NCBI GenBank assembly: GCA_029948255.1
Contig: JALIZF010001726.1
Location: 1-64,000, forward strand
DNA length: 64,000 nt
Source of the DNA: Telmatactis stephensoni
Lineage: Eukaryota; Cnidaria; Anthozoa; Actiniaria; Isophelliidae
Direction of reading: 5' to 3'
Positions 1 through 14,200 of the stretch are shown in pieces. The notes below the pieces were generated by a model. That model had not been told where the DNA came from, made no database searches, and saw only the letters and a list, made by a program, of their open reading frames with translations. The position numbers and the translations under genes were made by a program. The stretch's first letter is position 1. Every line of letters begins with the position of its first letter.

Positions 1-750
1 AATTCCAGGAGGAGTCCATACAAGAAAAACTAGCCCCCCCTCTATAAGCCTGATTTTTTTAATGACCCCCCATCTCCCCCCAAAAAAAATTCCACCGCTT
101 CCCCCCCCCCCCCCTCCCTGATAAAAAATGAATGATCCCTAAAAGGATATCAAAAGTTTGTTGCAGTTGTATAAATGTTAGCAATCCATGTACTTTAATG
201 TCAGATTATTTCATTTTTCATGATCATTTACAGGCCCGTAGGCTGCATTCTGAATGGGGATTCGTTTCGGAATCAGGGTGGATCAGTTTTCTGTAAAGAA
301 TAAAGCTCTTGCTCTTCTGAAAGCAAGCAGAACATTTTCAGAAACCATTTACAATAACAACATTATGCGAGCGCAAGCCGCTCGTCAAAGTAAGGCATGA
401 AAGTAACTCAAAAGTACTACATTTCGGATTCAGTAAATAAGTAGTTAGTATATATAACTAGTTTCGGAATTTGTAATATCAGAACATTTTAATTTGCGAG
501 CGCGGAGCGCGAGCCGCTCAGCAATAGGCAGTAAAGTAGTAACTCAGAAATGTTCTATTCTGTTTCCCTTACTTAAAAATAACTGATAAAAGCTCATTGG
601 TATGATGTTTTTGAATGGCCCCCCCTTTTGACATTGATTCTTCTACATGTGGCCCCCCCTCTATAGGCCTGAATTTTTTGAATGCCCCCCCCCCAGATTT
701 CCACCGCCCCCCTCTCCCTGATAAAAAATGAATGGTCCCTTAAGCCAGTT
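1..750. repeat. Dispersed repeat copies at left edge
   Basis: Two similar C-rich blocks (about 30-138 and 640-745) share the order 'cccccctctata', a C run, 'tccaccgc', then 'ctgataaaaaatgaatg'. Between them are two related segments (about 364-440 and 465-565) built around 'gcgagcgc...gagccgctc' followed by 'gtaactcaaaa' or 'gtaactcagaaa'. This is intronic sequence of the FHOD gene. No FH2 exon was seen in bases 1-1057. Confidence 0.55.
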
Positions 751-1057
751 TATTATACAAAAACGACTCAACCCAAAATACTGATTTTTTTTCATTTGTA
801 AATCATTTCTAGAGATAAAACTTGCATTTTAGAGAAAAATGTGGTTATCGAATCGAAGAGCTGCACTTATTGCAAATACCACGTGACGCCTTCTTTGAGG
901 TCATCTCATTTGCATTTTGAGACTTGAAACTTTTATACATTAGAAATATGGGGTCAATATAAGAAAATATTTTTACTATGCTCTCTAACAAGAATTGATT
1001 TTTTAGATAAACAAACGCGTCATAGGGGCTTAAAGCAAGTTGAGTATGACTACCAAC

Positions 1058-4000
1058 CTCAACGCCTTCTCTATCGATGACTGTGCTATCCATGTTAATG
1101 ATGGCTTGTTTCAGGGTTCTGATGGGAGGTAGTTTTGTTAGACCTATATTGATGTTCTGCGATCTCTTTACATCCAAAACAACTATTTCTTTTCTTCGAT
1201 CTTTTTCATCTGTCTCAGTTCTTTGCTACAAAGAGAAGATTAACAAGGTCAACGCACGTCCTTCTCGAAACTCAGAACAGTCAATTTCCTTAACGCGATT
1301 ACATACGAATAAGACGCTAGAAGAGCGTTTACTCGGCCTTCCTCGTTTTACTCGGGAACGAGGAATCCCGAGTAACAGAGCTTGCTCGCAAAGGACATCT
1401 GGGTAATTTTGCAACATAGATCTAGACTCAGTCTACTAAAGCGAAAGATTGCTTACCTTTAACCTTGCGCTTGACTTGTTCTCAAAAAGATGTTCTAGTT
1501 TTTTGGTATCAATATCCACCTTGTCAATATTTCCCCATATCGTCTTGTTAACACCATTGATAAGAGGTGAATTCTTTACCTCTTGCCAAAACAATCGCAC
1601 AAGCTTTTTGTTCGAAGCTTTGTGTGTGCCAAAACCTGCTGGAGGAGGACCTGGCGGTCCAGGGGGTGGAGGAGGGGGCATTCCCGCTGGGGGAGGGGGT
1701 GGTGGACACATTATTCCTGGAGGTGGAGGTGGAGGATTAGGTCCTCCAATGTACGAAAGGGGTGGGGGTGCGTCAGTTTCGTCAGTATGTTTTTCATTTG
1801 ATTCAAATACATCAATATCATCTTCATCACCAAGGTCAGTGAAATCAAAGTCTTTTATGATAAGTGAACGCTTTAGCGTAATCATTCGTTCCCATTCTAA
1901 TTCTTGTAGTCTTGCTGCTTCTTCTGCTGCACGTCTAGCTTGCTCTTCTTCCTCCTCTTTCCTTCTTTTCTCTTCTTCTTCGAGTCTTTCTTTTTCTAAT
2001 CGCGCAGCCTCGTCGTCGATTTCTTCAGATTCGCTTAAAAGATTGCGCTTTGCCTGTTGAATTAACCCTTCAAAGTCCCCTTCAGGAGCAGTTGAATCCT
2101 TAGTTTCTTCTTCAACAGCATCAAGCTTCTTTATGGTGTCCTGCACCGTATTTCCGCCGATTCCAGTTTCAACTGCGTTCTCTGTAGCATTTTCCGTCTC
2201 TCCAGAACTCATCAAGCGCGCGCGCCGATCGTTCAACGATTCACTAATCGGAGACGTTTCGGATTTCTTCGCGAATAAATCGTCCGTCGACTGTTGTCCG
2301 TACAGCATAGACAGCATCATCTTTTTATTATATCCATCGCATATACTTGACCTCTTCTCAGTGCTGTCTCGTCGATCTAAAGGTGGAGAACGAACTCCGC
2401 AGTTCTCTTGGGTCGATGAACGGCCAATTTCATGAAGTTTTGGTCGACGCCTTGGTGATTTGGCTTCATCTTTTTCACTAGCACTACTCTCTTTATTACT
2501 CTCAGCAAAATGTTCCCTTTTTTCATTATACGCCTCGTTTTGTGCATTTTTAAGATTAATTTCGTCGGATGAAGATTCGTCGGATCGTAGTTTAGTTGCT
2601 TCGATTTTCAGTGGTTCAGTGTTGTTGTCAGGCTTTTGTGGAGTGACATCTTTTTGTTCGTGTTCTCGGTTATCTGTGGTGCGATGATCATGGCGTTTTG
2701 CTTCTTCTCTTGCCTTCCGACGTTCTTCCCAGGAACTTGCTGCCTTTGGTTGAGTCGCTGTGAAGTAAAAATACTGTTAATATACATTTATTTCATAAAA
2801 TGTTGTCGCCGTTCAGAGCAACAAGCGTCAAGCCAAGACCGAAATGCATGAATACTGGTATTGTTTGTAATGGATTCAAATCAGACTCGTTTCTATGGAA
2901 CGAATTACAAAATGAGAGCATTATCAAGTGCTTGCTAGTATAGTGCACTCAATTCTGTTGATAATGAGTCTGATTTGAATACATTACCAGCACCAAACCA
3001 GCATTCATTTCGGTCTTGGCTTGACGCTTGTTGCTTTGAACTGCGACAACGTTTTTTGAAATAAGTGTATTCAAAAGATATCAAGGTCAACTCAACCACT
3101 GAGAGAACTGTGCGTGACTTGAAAAATGTATCGAGACATAGAGATATGGCTGGCGATACGAGAAAATGAAAAAGTAGATAGACGCAGACAGAAGCAATGG
3201 CAATTACATGATGCATGGATGGATGGATGGATTTATGAACATATGCGGTCATGAATAAATAGACAGATTGGTACATCGAAGGATGTGTTTTCGGCAAAAA
3301 GGGAAAAAAGGAAAAAAAAAGAGAAAAAATGTATCTTAGCATGTTCTTAGTCAATATAAAATAAAGACGTTATTATTATTATTATTATTAATACCACAAA
3401 TGCAATTTTTTTTACCTTAAGAGACTAAAAAAGAAAATTAAATATTATACACAGGCTAGTCTGATAAAAACCAGACATTCAAAAATTCAATAAGAAATTT
3501 TAGTACAGAATAGACGACTTTCATTGGTTAAATCAACTATATTGATCTTTACATCTTATTGGATAAAACTCTTTATTCTGATTGGCTGATATTTTTAGTG
3601 CTTCAGCCTGACTGGCTGATGTTTTAAATTCTTTAACCTGATTGGCTCATGTTTTAATTCTTTAACCTGACTCGCTGTTTTCGCTTTGACTGGCTTTTGT
3701 TGTATATAATAAAGGAAGAAGCCCTCTGTGTTTTCCTTGTCTGCTTTTTACACCTTTTAAAGCGTTTTTAGGAAGGCGACAACTGATTTGTGCGCAAAAC
3801 AAATATAAACGAATAAATACCATGAAACAATTTTTGAAGTAAAGAATTTGGTACTCAAATACGGCACTCCAATTGAGATATCTGGAGGCATCTTTTTCTT
3901 TATTAATGTTTCATCAATGTTTGAGTTTCTAAACAATTCATGAAAATCTGTCGACTTAATTCTTCAATAAAGGCAGTGATTTAGAAATATTACGACGGAA

Positions 4001-7000
4001 AAGACTTATGCTAAAGATGTGGAAAAAACAAAAAATAAGGAAGAAACGAATAAAAAGAGCTGTTTCTACCGCCTCAGTGGTTTTCTATTTCAATTGTCTT
4101 GGCGAATAAGAGTTTTTGTTTGATGTAATATATTTCGTGTCTTGCTGATGAAAGTGTTACAAACGGAGAAGTCCCTGTGGATTGGAGTGCTAAAACACTG
4201 AGACGTGGATAACTTCAATGTTATTTTGTGTGCTGAACATTCTGTAGCACGTGATTTTGTCATATTAAAATATTATTGTAAGCAAAATAGAAATACAAGT
4301 TCAGTTTTCAAATTATACTTCGAAAAGGAGTACTTAGATTCTTTTAATTGAAGAAACATTGTGGAATTCATACCTTGATGAACGGAAAAAGGGTTTCCCA
4401 TTGACCATGCAAAACGTCGTCAAACGCAGCTACATCACGACATTTCATGCTTAAGCGTGTTGTTGTTCAAACTGCGCATGTCAAAGTATATCTGTTTTTG
4501 ATTGGTTGAAACGATAAACATCCAAATATTCGATAAATAAACTAAAGTACCATAGTATGGTTTTAGGCGTTTGGTAGAAAGTGATTAAACTAACACGACT
4601 AGATTATACACAGCAAAAGCCCGATAACTTTGCTGAGACTTATTGTACTTCTTGAAAAACAAAAGGACGAAATTGTAGCCGCCTTATCTTTGAATCACCA
4701 TGCCGAAGGAAGGTGTTCGCACATTTTCCTATCTACCCTTAATTCTCATGGAAGGAAATATGTATTACCCTTCAAGATAAACCATACTAGAAAGACAAAG
4801 CAAAATATGCCCACTGTAAACATCCTGTCTGTACCAGGCTTATAGATGGAGATACGAATTCTACAAAAACACAACAATATAATCTTTTTCCATTGAAAAA
4901 GCTAAGATCTTTTGTATCTCATGTAATAATAATCAATTATATCTGCAGAAAGTGCTTCAAGGAGAATTAAAATGTACAAATAAATTAAATATAGAAAACA
5001 AAACAATAAAGAAACTAAATTAATGTTTAATGATTGTACAGGAGAAAATAATTTGTTGTTAATTTAGATGACCAAAAAATAGCTCGCACGCTGCGTCACG
5101 TGTATTAAAGAAAAAAAGGGATTCTAGAGTTGGGTCATGTGAAATGCACGTAAACTAGTGCGTTAAAATAATTTTCACAAAGGAAAAATCAAATTATCTG
5201 CAAAAATGTTATAATAAATTCATAGTATATCCCCAGTGTGAACTTCAAAGTTAAAAATTTTGTAGTCGGTTGATTCTTCGTTCTCAACTTCCACTCTAGG
5301 TTTCAATTCTCCTTTTTCATAAATTTCCGACTAGTAAATGTAGATGAAATTGCAATAACCAATAATGCTGCTATTTAAATAGGTGACAAAAGAGGAAACT
5401 TCAGCAGTTAAACTCGAATTACTCTGGAATAATTCCACTTGTGGGTCTCTAAGGAGACTCTATATGACAGATGGCTCTGAAAATGCTTGTGTCACAAATA
5501 ACTCTATTTTTGTTTGGTGCTCTATTGTTGATGAAATACAATATTAATTCCGGTTATCATATTGTTTAGAAGGAAATTAGACTGTATTTACGTCGTCTAC
5601 ACAGCTATACATAAAAAAGAAAACTGTAAGTGAAGTCGTAGGCAATCTTCTTTCTCTTTCTTGAACCACATGGACCTGATGTGTAGCTGTGGGTGTTATG
5701 GCCTTACAATTGTTTTAGAAAACTAATATTGATTTTTTTAAGTAACGGTGCAGTAATACGAACAACAAAATCGCGTAGAAATTCGCGCAACATTGTTAAG
5801 TTAAAGAGCAAATGTTACACGTATTATCATTACGCATACAACAAAAAAAATTTGTTGTACGAGGAACAAGCCTTTTCGGCTCTTTGTAACAAAAAATGTT
5901 GCACTCAGAGCTAGATAGTAATAACATTAACGCGCGAAATGTTGTACGATTTACGTTGCACGATTTTGTTGTTCGTATTACCAAACCTCGGCAAGGAAAG
6001 AGATTAAAAAAATGAAAACAAAAAGGGATATTCGTTCCATTTACAACATCTTAATGGTGGTTTCGATTCAGGCAGGCAATAATACACCCAGAGATTCGTA
6101 TATATGGTCCATATATCTCGTTACATTGTTAAATGCCACTACATTTGGGATGGAGTCCCTACGACGCGACATGTTGCAGCACGGAACGACACGAATTGTT
6201 CACGTAATGTAACTCTATAGCGCTGGTTAAGTTACCTTTTTCCTCAGCTGCTTGGTTGAACTTATTTCTTTTCCTTACAAACTGAGGAGACGCTGTAGGC
6301 GATGTCCTTGGGGACGCTTTGGGTGACCCTCTAGGAGACGCAGAGGGGGACGGTGGCCCTCCGGACGAAGGGTAATCACTGCCATTACGAGGAACATGTA
6401 AGCGACCTTGACCTTTTCTTTCACTGGTATCATTTTGGTATTTGTAAGTATCGGTGTTGTTATTGTTTGTGATGTCGTTTTGATTAGAATAATTGTTGAT
6501 GCTTAAAGATGGAGTTGACGCGCTTTCTCGTTCTGGAGGAAATCCTAACGCCGCTCGTCTGGCTGCTCGTCGCTCTCTGATAGAAATAAAAATAGATACA
6601 CTGAGTGTCAAGAAAGAAATATTCATAACCGTTGTCTTGAATAATACATTACGTAAGGTGCACGTAACGTTGAATTACGATACGTAACGTAACGCAAAAT
6701 CGAGTTCTATCTACTTTAAATATACGGTATTATACTATTTGTGATTTCTTGTGGTAGAGAAGTTCAAGTATTTCACGTCTCCCTCCCGTCCAAGATACCA
6801 AGGTCCTCATATGGGGAAGCGGGAAGACACTCAACGAATTTTACAAACGAAAATGGTAACCCTTTCAAAGACAGTTTCCTATTTGACTGACCTTCTGGCT
6901 TGCCTGCTTCGTTCCCTCTCATCAACTTCATCGATTTCCTGAGTCGAAGATGATGGCGATGAACTTCCTAAAGACCTCACAGGAGACGGGGGGCGTTCAG

Positions 7001-7638
7001 AATAAGGTGACGTCACGTCCGGTGCGCTGGATACCTTGACCATTCTCGTGTCTGGCATTGTGGGTAGGCGACCTCGTGTTGAGAAACTATCTTCTTGGCC
7101 AGTAATGTCTAGTTTACTAACAGAGTTGTGCCGTCGGCTTTTTCGTCGTTCTCCTGAAAATTGATGAATGTGTGTCATGGTAACCTGCCTACAGGCTCTC
7201 TTGGAAGGGTTTGGGGGAAGGGCGAGCTCTTTGGGGGGCGGAGGGGTGTGGGGGGTGTGTGGAAAGGGGTTTTCTGGGAAGGGGACTCTATCGGGAGGGG
7301 TGAGGGAAGGGGGCTCTCTTGGAAGGTTTTTGGAGAATGTGAGCTCTGTAGGGAGGGGTGGGCGAAGGGACTCTTTGGGAGGGGCTCTCTGGGGAAGGGC
7401 AAGGGGAAGGGGGCTCTCTCGGGAGGGGTGGGGGAAGAGCGAGGTGATGATGGGTTAAATGATTGGATTCACCATCACTTTTTGTTATCATTCCAAGAAG
7501 TAGAAGGACAATTATTGAATAATCCCAAAGTGTGCTGTCCAGCAGATCAGGAAGTACTGCAGTACGTTTATAAACGTCAACGCTGACTTATTCATCTTAC
7601 CTGTACTGATGTCGAGAGCAGAGGCTCTGCGTCTTTGT
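1058..7638 (-). CDS. FHOD: FHOD exons 12-16 (linker, FH1, start of FH2)
   Basis: Exons: 7601-7638, 6892-7153, 6236-6576, 1457-2757 and 1058-1225. The 38-nt exon gives [12 protein letters not shown], matching the RDRRRAS segment of FHOD3. The next two encode a basic, Ser/Pro-rich linker ending in KFNQAAEEK. The 1,301-nt exon holds the acidic and coiled-coil region, the [14 protein letters not shown] motif, the proline runs and FH2 residues up to SSARLK. The last exon in the window continues FH2 (56 residues, ending DREGVE). Phases agree throughout. Introns flanking the large exon are 231 nt and about 3.5 kb. Confidence 0.95.
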
Positions 7639-8251
7639 CTGTGTATTGAAAATGAATGAGAAATATTATCACTCTAGTAACTCCGCTATATGAATCAGCG
7701 ACAGTCGTAAACAAAACTGCGTAATTGTTGATAGCATTCTTGCGACCTCGATACAAATGTTACGAAATTGGTTGATATAACGCGCGCATCAAAATACATC
7801 AATAGAGCGCAAGGATAGAGCGCAGTTTTCGTGTGAGTGTGAAACGGACCGCGCCGTACCGTGACTGTGTCAGTACCGTGTTGTCTACAAAAACATTTGA
7901 AATTCCTGCCGCGTGCCGTTACAGTGCGGTGCCATCATACGAGATCTGGTCTAGATGCATTGCGGTAGTGATCAAAACATGTTGCCCCGCCCTCGTTGCC
8001 ATCATGTGTTCAGCTGCGTTGCATCTTCGACTGACTTCTGGCGAGGAATGTGATTGGTCCTGGTGGCTACTAAACAAAACCAATATACACTATTTGCAGT
8101 AAAGATGGTTTACCTGATGGAGGGGGTAGGCGTAAATGGTGGTAAGTCTTCGTCTCCATCTTCGATTCTGATGGACATCTGAAGAAAGTCATTAACATTA
8201 GTTAACTACATCAAAGTGTGCCTACAAAGCAGAGGACCAGAAAGAAAGAAA

Positions 8252-8285
<34 letters not shown>

Positions 8286-11200
8286 AAAGAAAAGAAAAGA
8301 AAAGAAAAGAAAAGAAAAGAAAAGAAAAGAAAAGAAAAGAAAAGAAAAGAAAAGAAAAGAAAAGAAAAGAAAAGAAAAGAAAAGAAAAGAAAAGAAAAGA
8401 AAAGAAAAGAAAAGAAAAGAAAAGAAAAGAAAAGAAAAGAAAAGAAAAGAAAAGAAAAGAAAAGAAAAGAAAAGAAAAGAAAAGAAGAAAGAAAGAAAAG
8501 AAAACAGAAGAAAGAAAAGAAAAGAAAAGAATAAGAAAAGAAAAGAAAAGAAAAGAAAAGAAAAGAAAAGAAAAGAAAAGAAAAGAAAAGAAAAGAAAAG
8601 AAAAGAAAAGAAAAGAAAAGAAAGAAATAAAGAAAAAAAAGACAAGAAAGAAACTCAAAAATTCAACAAGGAAAGGAATCATTTCAACGAAGCCAACCGA
8701 CGTGATATATGTACGTACTTCATATATGTTGAGTTGTTCTAGAAAATCGATGTTTGTGCCTCTTCGATCTTGATGCGTCTGAAATGAACACAGTAAAATG
8801 TTGACTGATTTAGTTTTAGTAACAAATAAGAGAATCAGGTTTACCTGATGGAGGGGGTAGGCGTAAATGGTGGTAAGTCTTCGTCTCCATCTTCGAAAAG
8901 CGCGATACATTTACGGGCCGATAATTTACGGGAAAAACTACGGGAGTGCGCGATCACCCGTAAACTTGTCTGTAAAATAGCATATGCAGTCGAGAAACAC
9001 CCGTAAACTTTATCGGTTAAGTCAACGGGCTCGTAAAGTTATCTTTAGAGTATTTGGAGAAACGGGACCCAGGCTTCAGTAGCTGATGACAGTGTTGCCA
9101 AGGTTACCTTGTTGCTATGGTTACCTTAACGATATTTCCCATATTTTGTTCTTCCAAGACATCGATGATATCGTAAAATGTATCTTGATCTGGGGTTGCA
9201 TATAAAACCTACCAACAAGTCAATAACATGCAAATATTTTAGTAAATCAATTCGTTCTTAGCAAAGCATCAACAGAGAGCTCCACAACGTTTGCTGGAAT
9301 TCAGTTAGCCTGTGAACAGGCTCTGGGAAGGGTCTTCCCTTATTCTCCTCCCCTCCCCTCCCCTCCCCTCTCTCTCCATAGCCTGTTCACAGGGTAGATT
9401 TCAGTGAGAAGAATGAATGAGGACTACCAAAAAAGAAACTAGTACCCAGTCAAACCCGCACTAACAGACACCTCCAGTAAGCGGACACCTCTTATAAGTA
9501 GACAGTAACCCTCGGACCCTTCTTGTGACAAACTCCACATTTTTTTTTAACCTCGCTTAAGCGAACTGACACCTCTCGTAATCGGACACCAATTCCTGGT
9601 GTGTCCGCTTAAGGGAGGTTTAACTGTACAGCAAAGAAGAACAGCGGAGAGTAGGACAGACAAAGGTGATTATCTAGAGTCAAATGAACAATGTTTATAG
9701 CATACTTTGTTAATCAATGTAATAGCATAAATTAATATCTCCTCATCTCCTAACGACTCCTTCTCGGCCAAAATGCCAACTATCTCTGACCACCATGCTA
9801 CACCTGTGAAAAGAAGAACAAAAACATGATTACTGCTTATCAGCTTTGGATGATGATGATGATAATAATGATGATGATGATGATGATAATGATGACGACT
9901 GGTGGATGATAGTGATTAACTTATAAATGTACTGCTCAGGACCCAGTTGCACGAGAATAGTGTTTTCCGTTTGATGAATTCTTATGCGTTGAATAAGTGT
10001 ATTGGAAACCCCTATCATTATTTACTGGACAAAAGGTTTAATCAAGGGATACACTATCTGGACATTCGTGCAACCGGGACAAGACTTTATTAAGAAGAGT
10101 TCGTTCTGCAAGAACAGGGTTATAAACCAAAGTTCTTGGCGATTGTTACAGCATGTACCCCCTCTGGTCACATTTTGTTTTCTATTGTAATAAAACAGTC
10201 AGACATTGACGTCAAAAATTGTGTCAAAACCCGGGAATCCCAAGTTCACCGAGCATGGAATTTTTTTAAAGCAAAAACTAGAAATCACAGATAGAAACTT
10301 TTAATATTTATAAGCGAAACTCTTAATAAATGTTGATAAGTTAGGGATTAAAGGAACACAAATTGATTGACTGTTCGATGAAAGACAACGTTGAAAACGT
10401 CAAAACACTGAGACGAAGAGGACAGGTTGGATGTATAGCGCACAAACCCTGAATACTGCTGACCATTAAAAAGAGATATGACAATCTGAAGAGAGCTACT
10501 TGTCTTGAAACTTCACAATGAAATAACAATCACGCGATATACTGACTTCACACACTAAGCGCGCATTAGCGAAAGCTGCTGTTACCGCAAATGTCGTTAT
10601 GTAACAATGATCTTACCCTGCGCATCATCGTCCGCTTGCACTGCTTCATATAGCAATCTAGAATTATTTTCGGTGTATTCTACGAACACCAGCAGAAGCT
10701 TGAGCGCCGTCTTCGCCACCAGGCGGAACTGTAAAGGAAAAGAAAGAAATCCGATATGCACGGTGTTGAAAGCGACTTCAGGCGTGTGAATATGGCCTGC
10801 AAAATCCAAATTAAAACTGTATGTCTGTCTGGGGGAATAAAAATAGTAACACAACAAAACATTGGTATCGCAACCAAGACAATGTCCTTTTCAAATATTA
10901 CGTATTATGACAACAGCAGTAAGCAGGTCAGTTGAATTTGATTCTGGCTTCGCATATGCACTCTTACTGAATTGAGATGGGATAATAATGAGCTTTAGCC
11001 GATAGGGAAGACATTAAAATAGACATTTAATTCATTTGGTGAGTGAAAAAGGTAAAAGATAGCGCTGAAGGACAACAGCTGGTTCTAAGGTGAATATCAA
11101 GAGAATAACAGTCGATGTAGAAGGTATGACGTCATCCATGGGGTCGATACTGGCAAGTACCTGACATTACAGGGTTCGGTACTGCTAGATTAAGTAGTAT

Positions 11201-14200
11201 GAACAAAACATAAAAACTAAAAATAAAGAACATCGACGCAGAAAAACATATAGACAAAAGGGCAAAAAGATAGATAAAACAGATCAAAGATAACTCAGTA
11301 TTATATTATGTCAACGTACAGACAGATTTTTAATGATATAAACCAAGAACATTAATTAAGCCGAAAGAGCTAAAACTGATCAACGCGAAAAGATTAAGGG
11401 ACCGGTAGATATCGTATGAGGGCAAACAGTACAGTACAATTTTTGCAGCGTGCGTATCTTCTGATATGGTTTCCGTACCGTAACGATATACGCACGCGCA
11501 TACACGTTTCACACGTTTGCGTTTTCCACCATCTACATGTACATGAGACTAACGAATTGCGTAAAGTCTCCCTTGCTTTCCAATTTACCTCGCACGCAAT
11601 ACAACAGCAAAATAACAACCATTGAATGTTGTAAATGGTCAGTTTTTCAGTTCCTTGGGCGTTTTCAAAACTGTGCGTTTAACGTTAAAAATGATAAAAC
11701 AAAAAAAAGTTAAAACAAAAAAACAAAACAAAACAAAACAAAAAATAAACAAACAAACAAAAAACAAACAAACAAACAAACAAAAAAGTGATGGAGAATC
11801 AATGGAAGTGATCGAAAAGAGAAGTGTACCAAATGGCCAAAAATTAACTCATGGAAAAGTCGATGAGAAATCATATTACTATTTGTTCTTTACGCGTATC
11901 AAAACGAATTTACAGTTGACCTGCTCTCAGTTGGCTTTGATGGATCAGTTAGTGAAAGCGTTGAATCGGTATTGCAAAGGCCAAGATTTGAAACCCCTTC
12001 AAAGATTGACATTTGAGATGTCAGTGAACAGGTCTCGAACCTTGATCTTTGCATCTTTACAACTGCGTCTTTGAACGATTAACTTTTTCTGGTAAACAAC
12101 AGTGAAAACTAATTTACAGACAAAATCGTTGCATCGGGATTTCCAGCACCACTTCAATTTTGTTTCTGTTTCGTCGATCATTACAGCTTAAGTGGGGTGG
12201 TTCGCATGGACTAAGTCCCGCCCCAAAATATGATGTTACGATAAACACCGATAGCGATACAACGACTGTGGCTGTAAAAACAGTTTGCAGTGAGCTAGAT
12301 GACCAACCTTTGATGCTGTAAGGGAATATAACCATTGTATTGTTTCATTGTGGTTGATGACGCCATTCATGCCATCAACGTAAAGCATAATCTGACCAAT
12401 GGCTAAAAATACAACAAATCACTTCTTAAACCTAGACGATATTATAACTATTTTTAGACGCCAATCCACAGAAGGGTAAAATGGAAGTGTGTAAAAACAT
12501 CTTGTCTGGAGACGAGTTCACCGATCCACCGGGAAGGGGTGGGGGGCGGGGGGGGGTGAGGGGAGGGGGGGGGGTGATATTTATGATTCCAATACAGTTT
12601 CTTTCCGTCGTCCATTGAGTAATCGTTCCTCCACGATGCTAAACATTGTACCTATGACAATGATCTTTCCTATGACTTCCAAGCTGTATCTGAAATTGAT
12701 ATCTACTAGTATACACAAGTAACAAGAATAACGTACCTCTAAGAATATAATTTTGGTAGTTTTGGTCAGCATCTTGACCGACTGTAATAAGCGCATTGAG
12801 TCCATCTGAATTAACGAACTCATGAACGAGGTCTTTATCATCCTATAGAAATCAACATGAAGAAGCCAAATTTACTGCTGCGATTGTTTAACATTACACC
12901 TTTAGTTAACATTACACCGCATCAAAGCCCAGGGACAAAGCTGCTGTTAATTCTTCAACCGTCCAGTTTACATTATCACCTGATGAAGGCTAGCAGTAGC
13001 AGCAGTCGAAGCGTTCATTCCAAATGACCACTATCGTGAGGCAATTGAATGAGTACTCTTTATTGTTTATTCTTTAAAATATTTTTTCTACTCAAATCTC
13101 GACACAGCTTGTAGCTACTGGAGCGCATGCGCAAAGGTATACAGCCAGGATAACCGGAAGACCCTCTAAATTCCGCGCGCGTGATCTGTTTCCACGCATC
13201 ATACAGATACTTGACCTCTGTGCGTGAAGCATTTTAACTGAAAGGGAATTCTTTCTGGAGGGAATAAACGCATTAGACATTCTTTATGGTTGTTGATTTG
13301 GGACTTTCTCTAATGATCTGATTGTGAACCGGAAACTAGGTAACCACGCGACATATTTTAGCTTCCCATAAATTGAAATTTCACTTTTCCAAAGTAGCTT
13401 AAAAACCTCAAAATTTGTTAGCAAACACTAAGGTTTTTATCTCTCCCATCAAGTGCATGTCTAGACGATAGTAATCTTTTAACGCAGTGGTTTTGTGGTG
13501 TCCTTGTGGCTTAGGGGCTAGCCAGTGGTTAGTTTGTAGAGTGAACGCATTTACCAAGGTAATGGTACTAACCTGGAAAATTTGTTTAAGTGAAAATAGA
13601 GCTCTTCTTAGTTCTCTGCCTGAAGCTGCGAGTAATTTTGCTGGTAAAGTGAATAAAATTGCAGTAAATTAGTATACAATTTATTTTGAGTAATAATAAA
13701 CTTTCTTATTGGTACTTTTATACAATGATATGTACATAAGTATTGAACCCAATAATTACGAAAATTAGAGTAAATGTAATAAGAGTATATATGTAATAAC
13801 AATAACTAACAATTTAAAATATATATATAAATGGAAAAAATAAAAATTCTACAATTAACCTACGACTAATCTTGGTACCGACTAACTGGCGGGAAAATCA
13901 GAGTTAAAGATTACTGACGTAAGAATTGTCCCGGGATTAAAGCTAAACAAAAGGTAATCGGGATACACCTCATGATTCAAGCGTTACCAAGAAAAACAGA
14001 ATAGAAATAAACTAACACGCTTTTTGAATAGGTCCACCCTTTGGTTGCTTCGGGCGTTATAAGTGAACCAAAAATGTTGTAATGAATTCACCAGATTCCA
14101 ATTACACTTCTAGTTAAAATCACGTCCTTTATTTGTCTAATAATAGCAGAACTACATTCTAAATTACAATGGCTAATCTTTATATCGAACACAGGAAATG

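Noticed and set aside
1449..2060. 203-residue plus-strand ORF with Gly-rich run
   Set aside because: Antisense shadow of the FHOD polyproline exon.
8206..8910. ORFs of 144-234 residues (poly KRKEK or FLFFS)
   Set aside because: Pure translation of the AAAAG/GAAA microsatellite.
11622..12074. 150-residue plus-strand ORF
   Set aside because: A third of it is the CAAAA repeat, and the rest overlaps an intron with no homology I can see.
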